This document shows, one piece after another, positions 7,101-14,700 of a stretch of 47,131 nt of DNA. Under the pieces are notes generated by a model that searched no databases, was not told where the DNA came from, and was given only the letters and a program-made list of their open reading frames with translations. Origin of the DNA: JBKECA01 sp047973435 (GTDB lineage Bacteria; Planctomycetota; Planctomycetia; Planctomycetales; Planctomycetaceae); assembly GCA_047973435.1 (NCBI GenBank), contig JBKECA010000031.1:1-47131 (forward strand), in the 5' to 3' direction. A program made the position numbers and the translations under genes. The number at the start of each line of letters is the position of its first letter. Position 1 is the first letter of the stretch.

Positions 7101-9838
7101 TTCGGGGAGACGTCCTTTTCGACGGCAACGTAAATGGCCGCTCCGACAGCACGCCAGAAATCGAGACCAGATTCCGGTGGCCAAAGGCTGAGGGCATTAG
7201 GTTGCCGGCCTGCCAGCAGTTCTAGGAGAAACGCTGTTGGATCGGACCGAGCAGTCAGGAATCCGGACAGGATAGCGAACGAGACCCAGTCAAAGCGTTG
7301 GTCAACCTCGGGACATTTGACGCTCGCAAGGTGGCTCCCAGCGATCTTGCAAAGGTCTACATCGCCTTGCACTGAACCGTGGACGAGCAAGGTCGCCCAT
7401 CCGAGTTCGACGGCGGATTCTTCCGCGTCGAGACTCGATGTCTCAAGAACCTCGCGAAGCCGAGCGGCAGTCTCACGCATTCGATCTTGTTGCCGCACCT
7501 CGCGCAATATCGGAAGACTCACTGCCAGCCACCGGATGACCGCCGTATGCGCGACGTCGTTGCGGCGAGCTGCGCCCGACAGGTAAAGCTGGAATCTGAC
7601 GATCAAGAAGCGGCGAATGGATCGGGCGTGACGACCACTCGCGAGCACCAAGAATCGTGATGCATCGTCAAGCGCCTCTGCCACATTCCCCGACAACAGT
7701 CGGTGATAGACAGCGTCTGCGACGTCATTGGGATCAAGACTTCCGCTCTGGGGCCGAGCCAGCTCAACGGCAGCGGCTCCATGCCACGATTGCTGCTCAA
7801 CAGGAGTTGACGAGTCCATCAGCACATTCCGGTAGAGGACCGGGAGGGCGTGCCGTGCGCCGGGATGTTCATCGAATGCTCGGAGCACGCATCCATTCCA
7901 CGCCAATAAAAACTCGTTTTCCGGTCGATCCAATGACCACAGTGCGTTTCCAAGTCGTTTGGGGAATGCGCGGACAGATACTGCCAGTCGGCGGCACAGC
8001 TCATGCTCTGCAGGATTCAGTGCAGCACGGAAGCGCGACGCGAGATGGGCTTGAAATGCATTCAGTCCGCTGCCGATGCCTTCCGTGAAGTCGGACAGCA
8101 ACTTTGCAAAGTCGCTGTCATCTCGTATCTGCAGAATCCGAGCCATCGCCAACTTCAGCATGCCCGGATGTCCGTCCGTCCTTGAAACGAGCAGCGACAA
8201 TGCACTCCTTTGCAGCGAAGTAAGCGTCAGACCATTCTGTTCGCATAGCACGGTGGCCTGTTCTTCGCTAAGTCCGGGCAGTCGCCACTCGCGAATCAGA
8301 GAGGATCGGAGGCGCTCGAGGAATGCCGCCTCGTCGATTCCGACGAGGATCACTCGCACCTTACCGTTTGACGCCGCGGCGGCGGAGATGAAGGGGCCAA
8401 CGTCGTTGAGGTCCGAGAGGAGATGCGCGTCGTCAACGACGAGGAGTAGGCCGCGCTGCATGGAGTGCTCAAGCAGTCCATGCTGAAACCCAGATTCAGA
8501 GGATCCTGAGAGATTCAGATGTCGAGCAATGCGGTGCTGGGTAATCTCGCGCCACGAGCCGTGGAACTCAACGGATTCCGAAGCGTTCAGCCAGATACAG
8601 CTGAATGGATGAGCTTTGGCATACTCTGACGTTGCTGTGGTCTTGCCCGATTTGGGGTAACCGACGATCGCAACACAGTTCAATGAATCCAGAAGATGCG
8701 ACAAGTCGGCGAAAGTCGAAAGCCGAGACGCAAGAGGATCTGGCAGTACAGGAGGGGAGAAATCCAGTGGGTCCACAAGCGGTGCAGAAGCCGCAGCAGG
8801 TCCACCTAATGCCTCCGTTAGCAATGGTCGCAGAAGCCTCGCAAGATCAACTTGTTGCAGCACGTTGGGCGGAGGAGAACCACTGGCTTGTCGAAGGCCT
8901 GCAAGTACAGAATCGAACTGTGTCAGTAGCGTTCGCTGCAGATCAGTGATCGTGATTCCAACCGTCGCAACAGCGGCCTCGACGTTGGCAACTCTCGACT
9001 CCAACTGGGAAAAGCGCGCATTCAATCGAGCCAGGGTAGCGTGATCGCTCTCCGAGAGAGTCGGCAAAGCGACCTGTTGTTGGAATTCATTCCCGGTCAG
9101 TCGCTTGATGCCCGGTTCACAAAGCCTTTTGAACACGAATAGGAATAGCCGCTGGAAGAGCTGCTCCGCTTGCCGTTCGTCTACGGCGACTCCCTGCTCG
9201 ATGAGCCGATTGCGAACGTCCTGATCTACAGAATCCGCGCTGGTTGCAGAGGTGCTCCACTCGAAACGGCTCACCAAGTCAGTAAAACGCGATAGGTCGG
9301 GGGAGGAAACGATCTCCTGCAACGCGATCCAATTCTGCTCAGCAATGCCATCAGGACGAGTTGATTTGGTCAGGAATTCTGCAATCGCACTGATCGCACG
9401 TGACCGCTCAGGCTCTGTCACCTCTCCTCGTCGGACTTGCTCCCACAGTTCGATCCCTGCGGTCCGATTGGGAAATGGACACCACTGCTCAACGCCGATC
9501 GCGGCGTTAGTTGTAAAACAGAAGCGGAGCTGGGTCGCCGAATTCGCGGCTGAGTGCTCGACAGCGTTTGCAAGGGCTTCAAGGGCGGTGGGAGTGCGGA
9601 GCGTGACATTCTGCTCGCGATGCTTGACTTGCTCCAACAATCGGTCAGCCTCGTCGGTTGTCGCGGCATTGATCGCGCGACACACCAAGTCGATATCTTC
9701 ACCTCGCTCCAACTCGAGGTGCTGGCCTTCTTCCAGGCTGATCCAGCGGCGGAGAGTCAGCGTGACCTGGTATACGAACCCGCGGATTGTGGGGTACGCA
9801 TCCCGGTCTCTGGCCACGATGAATGCTGACTGCGCCAT
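4175..9838 (-). CDS. Avs-like STAND ATPase with N-terminal Cap4/DUF4297-type nuclease
   Basis: A giant 1887-residue protein. Residues about 15-95 carry a PD-(D/E)XK nuclease pattern of the Cap4/DUF4297 kind: RGFVYQ (19-24), GEDID (46-50) and LLEQVKHR (67-74), with E47/D48, E69 and K72 as likely active-site residues. A STAND-type NTPase follows, with Walker A GYPKSGKTT (about 393-401) and Walker B LLLVVDDAHLL (about 464-474). From about residue 700 the protein is a long helical, TPR-like array, ending in a Cys cluster (CSC and CEGC in the last 45 residues). Known Avs proteins use this plan: the repeat region senses a phage protein, the ATPase oligomerises and the nuclease cuts DNA. It begins 6 bases after the PIN gene, as last gene of a three-gene operon. 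The nuclease call rests on motif reading only. Confidence 0.8.
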   Translation of the reverse strand: MAQSAFIVARDRDAYPTIRGFVYQVTLTLRRWISLEEGQHLELERGEDIDLVCRAINAATTDEADRLLEQVKHREQNVTLRTPTALEALANAVEHSAANSATQLRFCFTTNAAIGVEQWCPFPNRTAGIELWEQVRRGEVTEPERSRAISAIAEFLTKSTRPDGIAEQNWIALQEIVSSPDLSRFTDLVSRFEWSTSATSADSVDQDVRNRLIEQGVAVDERQAEQLFQRLFLFVFKRLCEPGIKRLTGNEFQQQVALPTLSESDHATLARLNARFSQLESRVANVEAAVATVGITITDLQRTLLTQFDSVLAGLRQASGSPPPNVLQQVDLARLLRPLLTEALGGPAAASAPLVDPLDFSPPVLPDPLASRLSTFADLSHLLDSLNCVAIVGYPKSGKTTATSEYAKAHPFSCIWLNASESVEFHGSWREITQHRIARHLNLSGSSESGFQHGLLEHSMQRGLLLVVDDAHLLSDLNDVGPFISAAAASNGKVRVILVGIDEAAFLERLRSSLIREWRLPGLSEEQATVLCEQNGLTLTSLQRSALSLLVSRTDGHPGMLKLAMARILQIRDDSDFAKLLSDFTEGIGSGLNAFQAHLASRFRAALNPAEHELCRRLAVSVRAFPKRLGNALWSLDRPENEFLLAWNGCVLRAFDEHPGARHALPVLYRNVLMDSSTPVEQQSWHGAAAVELARPQSGSLDPNDVADAVYHRLLSGNVAEALDDASRFLVLASGRHARSIRRFLIVRFQLYLSGAARRNDVAHTAVIRWLAVSLPILREVRQQDRMRETAARLREVLETSSLDAEESAVELGWATLLVHGSVQGDVDLCKIAGSHLASVKCPEVDQRFDWVSFAILSGFLTARSDPTAFLLELLAGRQPNALSLWPPESGLDFWRAVGAAIYVAVEKDVSPKHRVNDLERIENELHRIGEDRAALVIGSVISRIQIDILRDFDGALATAERLVSLTEDPGHDLKAILLQTHGNALRCAGEIQAATSQYREAIATWPLEMISERAESQVMLGICLARQGQLLAALESLEEAVRLYNRDGTSWGRHLSAQSLLEAAAVATLAGRFGRAARHLIRAHAVLKSGDPTTPEWVVVGQLAWHLSDRIRGISTGPEAPVPGFTIGLRGQIPGSKQMEPLAPTLMLGNACVAFDLPHRGLELLLEVWHEVTVPERRIGAARFGADAAIAIGRLDLAVTLGLAATDWFWTHGPPEQVDAYHAFLLDHDVGRLIQLAIDVADTSDARGELRSAASAAEAAVASNSPAREITLSALAGMLVALEEDSTSKLNNAFQVAIAHRALSVARHLCFFFLFRYSRGRQVQESEFLTWEWRLAWLTCETGSHDSEFLGRWLGQQHQLFSRISSARDSSWARACLAVLSRSAVSAERKVFALRNELTRCAFDTCGVRVAVRETVLILRTVKTVNSDEVLKNEVLGGLGTLLLSPLASSHVSQLRADVSALHTALQNVHERKEDWTSTISALEILTKVLETGDFVDGVCHSLLQLEPALPRFMPASEANYYVWLRHSLQGMSDGTGRELMVQVSRLLTSERVGPLLDSADVPNYLGVRLSAAHFGAKGFAAALRVHEAVALLKTQDEVRGPILLASIAAAERSRNDAIAELTICLTKLEEAERDCRQLKMLTHDLASICLDRGIIRKFGAAGLLKSNDHEKLRREWVQSSVEDFRRSIEAAKQLPLNLQAEARIKAANEGISSAAAIGDVTAKAEFEAEIESLRTDSANWPAIERAELSRRHDPLAVEFGAGRGSDGLRTGGEKAIQDLTDHVMKAAGYPVDRRKHVEADARKLVRIEVVQWEYCRHLQPLQNLLHMQSPETVYARPTVYTCSCELLGYQTQIEMEDIDVVIDAMQRTYCEGCSKRSPLSGGETQ

Positions 9839-9844
9839 GCCAGA

Positions 9845-10432
9845 TCACTCAGAGTGCTGAGCGGACAACGAGCGACATCGAAGCCCCTCGATGTACATCT
9901 CCTCAAGGTACTTTCTCAACGGTCGCTTTAGTCGCTCGTGATCTTCGATGACTTGGTCCTTGTCTCCGTCGCCGAGTCGTCCCGAAAAGATCAGCCATCC
10001 GAACAAATGTGGTGTCGTCTGGGTCATCCCGCCTACAAGGACAGCTTCTGCCAGCTTCCGAGCACCCTGATCGTCGGTCAGAAACGCTTGCCTCGTTTTT
10101 CGGGCGAAGACGATCGACGATAGCTCTCCCTTGCTGACGCGTTTCCTCGACTCCAGAACAGCGAGATCCTGAAGATCAGCGACATCAAGGCTGTATGCGA
10201 CGATTGATCCCCGCTGATGCTGGCGCTCGAGCCTCGACACGAGCTCCTGATCTTCGGGCGAAGAAACCTTCCGCGGCTTATGAAGCCCCTCGTACAAGAC
10301 AAAGACAGTGCAACAAAACGAACAACCCGCATCACACGCGACTGAGTACAGGCGAAGGGATGACAGGACATTCCACAGCGAGCACGTATCGGCCACATTC
10401 AGGGGGTGAAAGCAAGACGGATCAATTGCCAT
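9845..10432 (-). CDS. PIN-domain protein (putative RNase)
   Basis: A 195-residue protein with PIN-like acidic motifs: VADTCSLWNVLSS near the N-terminus (D15), SKGELSSIVFARK (E103), and AFLTDDQGARKLAE (D120, D121). PIN proteins are Mg-dependent RNases, often toxins; here there is no classical small antitoxin, but the gene overlaps the XRE-ImmA/IrrE gene by 11 bp, and 6 bases separate it from the STAND nuclease gene. A Cys-rich stretch (CDAGCSFCC, about 33-41) is unusual for a PIN domain and may bind a metal. The operon position suggests it is an effector or regulator of the same system as its neighbours. Confidence 0.75.
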   Translation of the reverse strand: MAIDPSCFHPLNVADTCSLWNVLSSLRLYSVACDAGCSFCCTVFVLYEGLHKPRKVSSPEDQELVSRLERQHQRGSIVAYSLDVADLQDLAVLESRKRVSKGELSSIVFARKTRQAFLTDDQGARKLAEAVLVGGMTQTTPHLFGWLIFSGRLGDGDKDQVIEDHERLKRPLRKYLEEMYIEGLRCRSLSAQHSE

Positions 10433-11573
10433 GACTCAACACCTCCCCATAGTCATTGGCCACTTCGTGAATCTCCTGAGGCAAAATGAGAAGCATTTCC
10501 GCAACGCGGCCGGCTGTAACCTCGCCCTGTCGATAGGCCTCAAAACAAAGCCCAACGTAGAAGCTCGAAAGTCCACGTCTCAGCATGCCAGACTTGCGAG
10601 CAGCGGTTGCCGGCGACAGGTTCTCCGGCAGCTCAGCATCGCGCTTGGCCTCCTCGGGCACCGACATCTGACGAATGAGCGCGGCAACGTCGGACGTGAT
10701 CAGAGCTGCGTCTCGCAGCGCGAACGAAAGTGCTACAGTGCTGACCTTCAGGCGGTTAGCCCAGTCAAGTGCTTTTGCGATACTCCAAGTCCCCGGCTCG
10801 GGAATGCCCTTCAGGAACTCTGGCGGCATCAGGAAATGAGACGCGAACGTGTTTGCACGGACTTCCGAAAGATCCTTGCTGCTCCATTCGGTGAAAGAGA
10901 GATTCACGTCCCTGTCATCATCCAGAATCGCGTGTCCAGCCTCATGAGCGGCCGTAAATCGCTGGCGGTAGACATCCTCCGAGTAATTGACGAGTACACA
11001 GGGCCCGGCAAATGGATGCCGGACAAACAATCCGGATATTGCCGAATTGGACAAGTGCCGGCGGAAGACGTGCAGGCCAATGCGCCGTATGTCCCGGAAG
11101 ACGTCTCTCCCGACTTCGTTGGCGGCATAACCGAGATGCCGCCGCAATGCGGCGGCTGCGTCTTTGCCATGTCCTTTGTAAAAGGTTCCGTGCTTCGTGA
11201 ACGCGAAAGGTGTTCGAGGCACTGTCGAGGGAAGCATCCGGAGCAGGGTTTCTTCACATTCACAGAGGAACAGAAACTCCTGGATTGCCCACCGATCAGC
11301 CGGAGACAGAACGTCCCCATGCATCCGAAATAGCGTTTCAGTCTGTTCGAATGGGGCCAGTTTCTCGTTCGATAAGAAGAATCTGTAGTCGCACTTGTAG
11401 AAGTCCGCGAGGATCAGAATGTGGTCACCCGTTGGCTCGCGAGAACCATTCTCGTAACTAGCCAGCGCCTCCGACGGAATTCCGGTCGCGGCTGACACGT
11501 CATCAAGCGACGATTGAAACTGGCTCCGATAGCGGAAGAGTTTTGAGCCCAACAGCCCAAGATCAAGCGACAT
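10422..11573 (-). CDS. XRE-ImmA/IrrE metalloprotease regulator
   Basis: A 383-residue protein. Residues about 8-68 form an XRE-type helix-turn-helix (SSLDDVSAATGIPSEALASYENG, recognition helix about 33-43). The ImmA/IrrE zinc-protease domain follows with HEAGH at 210-214 and a downstream Glu (SEVRANTFASHFLMP, about E237) as the third ligand. Such proteins sense stress or phage and cleave a repressor; IrrE cleaves DdrO and ImmA cleaves ImmR. Start supported by a GAGGTGG box a few bases upstream. It is the first gene of the operon with the PIN and STAND genes. A 7-bp dyad (11607-11640) in the 132-bp leader could be its operator. No separate small repressor substrate is encoded beside it. Confidence 0.88.
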   Translation of the reverse strand: MSLDLGLLGSKLFRYRSQFQSSLDDVSAATGIPSEALASYENGSREPTGDHILILADFYKCDYRFFLSNEKLAPFEQTETLFRMHGDVLSPADRWAIQEFLFLCECEETLLRMLPSTVPRTPFAFTKHGTFYKGHGKDAAAALRRHLGYAANEVGRDVFRDIRRIGLHVFRRHLSNSAISGLFVRHPFAGPCVLVNYSEDVYRQRFTAAHEAGHAILDDDRDVNLSFTEWSSKDLSEVRANTFASHFLMPPEFLKGIPEPGTWSIAKALDWANRLKVSTVALSFALRDAALITSDVAALIRQMSVPEEAKRDAELPENLSPATAARKSGMLRRGLSSFYVGLCFEAYRQGEVTAGRVAEMLLILPQEIHEVANDYGEVLSHGN

Positions 11574-11606
11574 GAGCCACCTCAGCGATCCAAACCAGTT
11601 GGAAAG

Positions 11607-11640
11607 CGCGTGACGTCGTGAGCATTGCCAGCTTCACGCG
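11607..11640. promoter_or_regulatory. Dyad in the leader of the ImmA-PIN-STAND operon
   Basis: CGCGTGA (11607-11613) and its inverse TCACGCG (11634-11640), centres 27 bp apart, lie 34-67 bp upstream of the XRE-ImmA/IrrE start, in a 132-bp gap. Position and symmetry fit an operator for an XRE-type protein. There is no clear -10/-35 pair nor a U-tract terminator for the preceding operon, so read-through from the upstream operon is possible. Confidence 0.3.
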
Positions 11641-11705
11641 TGTTGAGAACTGCAAGGAGGGGGGCGTGAACATGTGTGGTCAGATCGATCGGGCTTTTGT
11701 CTCAA

Positions 11706-14700
11706 TCAAGTACCAGGGCGCTGCCCAAATACATCTGGATGTTCGGCAACCTGGGCGTCGAGCGGGCGGTCGTACCGTACCGTGATGACTCGATATCCCC
11801 GATTCAGCAGTTCACGACGGCAAGTGACGTCACGCGCTGCTTGCGTCGGCTCGTCGTGGACCGACCCGTCACAGAACACGCAAATGTTCGGTGAGTAGAA
11901 GAAGTCCGGGATGCAGCGAGGCTCAGCAATCCCACGCTGGGCTTCGTCAGGTAACCGGTAGTGACCGCCTTCGAGCACGTCCAGGAATCTGCGTTCCAAT
12001 TCGGAACGAGAATCTGTCAATGACCGCAACCACGCCAGGTGCGAAGACCAGTCACGTCCGCCAATCCGCGGCAAAGTGTGGCTGCCTGAAAGGTCTAGCA
12101 GCGTCTGCCGCGCACGGTGCCGATCAAGTTGCAGGGCTTCATACTGATTGTTGAAGCTCATCAGGCATTCGTAGCACGCGGCCTGGCACTCGGGACGCTG
12201 GTCGCTTCCTTGGGAGTCGAAATGACAGCGCACCAGCCCTTCGGCGGCAACTCGCGCCACTGCATCGGCTTCTTCCACGAGGCGTCGCAAGACGCCCGCG
12301 CCGCCCTCGGTCGCCTCGTAGAACAGAATTGCCCGATGTTGGCCGAGACCAATCCGTTCGGCTGCCAGTTCCGATTCTTCAAGCTGAAAGAGTTGCTCGC
12401 ATCCGCGCTGGAGCGCGTATTGCAAAGTAGTCTGCAGACTTCCGTCGTTGAGTAGCTCGGGCCGTGCGAACCGGACCAGCAGAATATTCTGGGTTCCCTG
12501 GACGGCCAGTTTCAGCCGTTCGACGCGGCGAGTTCGCGGCGGCGAGTTGTTCGCCGATTGAGCCTGAGTCAGGATCTCTCCGCTCTCAAAGTCTACGAGG
12601 AACCCGGCCTGTCCTGTGGATCGCCAGCCATGATTGACTCGCAGCAGCATGGAGGCCGGAGCATAGATCAGGCGTAGGATTGAAGAGCCACCGAACATCA
12701 CGTCGGCCTCCTGAATCCGCGCCGTCGCACCGTCCTGCGAGAACTGAAAACAGGTCTCGATCTCGTAGCCCCGCCGCCGACGCTCCTCCTCGTCACAAGT
12801 GATACGCTCGCGCCGTCGAACGCGCACGTTGGGCATCTCCAGCAGTGTTGCTAACTGGCTATTTTGCCCGTCAAACCGAGTCTGGCACGCCGGGCACAGG
12901 TCGAGGGTGTGATCGCAGAATGCGCCGCACGTCTGGCACAACCGCCGTTGCGAACGGCGTTCGTCGAGACCGCCTGGTGGGGCCTGAAAGCTGACAACTT
13001 CCCATTTGGCCCCCTCGTGATAGAGGATATTGCTTGGTCCGAACTCCCTCAGCGCGAGGAATCGCGGCCGTCCGATGAACTCACCATCGTCGCGCGGAAC
13101 CCAGGCCCGAACCGGCAGCGCAGGAAAGTTGTAGCCGGGAAGAAATCCCTCACTGGCCAGATAGCGGTAGGGGTAGAAATCTCCCTCTTCCCGGCTCGTG
13201 TTAATCTGCAAAAGCAGGTTTCGCTGGCGAAGCGCCTCTTGCTGACGAGACGTCGCTGCGGCCTGTTCGTCAGGACGTCGCGCCCGCATCAAAGCCAGTT
13301 GCGATTCCTGCAATTGCCGCGTCGCCGCTCGGAACAGTTCCCGCCAGCGGTCGAACGCGCGGTCGAAATGTTCTGGAGCCTCGGACACCACGCGATCCAG
13401 CCACGCGTCGCTGTACCAGCCGGCCGTCGACAGTACGCCGAGGTCCGCCGCCAAGACGCGCCGCAATCGGTCCATCAATTCGTGACGTGACGCAGCATTC
13501 AGCACGACCTGACCGGCGGCGTTGGTCCGTAGCGGCAGGTCATCGAGATCAGTATCGATCACCTGCTCAATTGTTTGGCCGAGCGGCAGCCGCACCTGTG
13601 CCAGCCAGACGGCCTGAACGTGCGCCCGGACGAGGGCTTCGTTTGCCAGATCCAGTCGCGGCGGGCGCACACTGCCGGCAACCATTTCTTCCCGCCGATG
13701 GAAGAAATACTGATCGTGACTGTTGAGCGCACCACAATAGGTGAAGACCAGGCCCGGCTGCCCTTGGCGACCGGCTCGGCCGCTGCGCTGGGCGTAGTTC
13801 GCCGGGGTTGGAGGGACGTTTCGCATGTGGACCAGGTCCAAGTCTGCGATGTCGACTCCGAGTTCCATCGTGGGCGAACAGACCATGTACGGCAACCGCC
13901 GCCCCAGATCCTGTTCCTTTCGGATATCTGAATCTTCCCATCGGAACCGACGCTCCCGGCGCTCGCGCTCGCCTGGTTTCACTACTTGGGCAGTGTGCTC
14001 ACGAGCTTCCAAGGCCGCCAGCGCCGACGCGGTTTCACGATAGAACCGTTGGAAAAACGCGTTGACTGGTGGAGGAGCTTGGGAATACCCGTGCCCAGCA
14101 GAACGTCGAGCATACATGGGATCGAGCGGAGGAGGACTACCGTCTCCCAGCCGCCAGAGTATGCATGCCGAATCCAGTTGATAGAACTGGTGATCGTCGA
14201 GTGGATCGAGCCGCAGCAGCAACCCTTGGCCGACCAGCAAGCTGAGGAAGCCATTGATGAACTGCGTGTATCCTGCCGAGTCGAGCCGCAGCTGCTGGCG
14301 GACGAATTTTCCAATCGCGCTGCGTTCGTTGAGGCTAAATCCTTCGGCAGCGCGAGCCGATTGCCCGAGTTGCACAAAGCGGTTGGCTGTTCGTAACTCG
14401 TTGACGTCAGCGTCCAGACCCCAGAACTCGTTCAGATGCTGTTCGGATCGACGGCGAATCTGCTGTTGCGTCGTTTCCTGGAGACAGCGGCACGAAATGG
14501 CCAGCTTCCGGCGGAATTGGTCCAGGATGGCGCGTGTCAGGATCTCGCGGTCCGCTGGCAACATCCCAGCGGCTGCCAGATGAAACATCCAGCGCGTCTG
14601 GTCCTCGCAAAGCGACTCAAGTCCCCGATAACCGACCCGCAACAGTCCCACATGCTCCAGGTTGGGTTGCACCACGCGCCAGCCCCGTCGCAGGTCTTCG

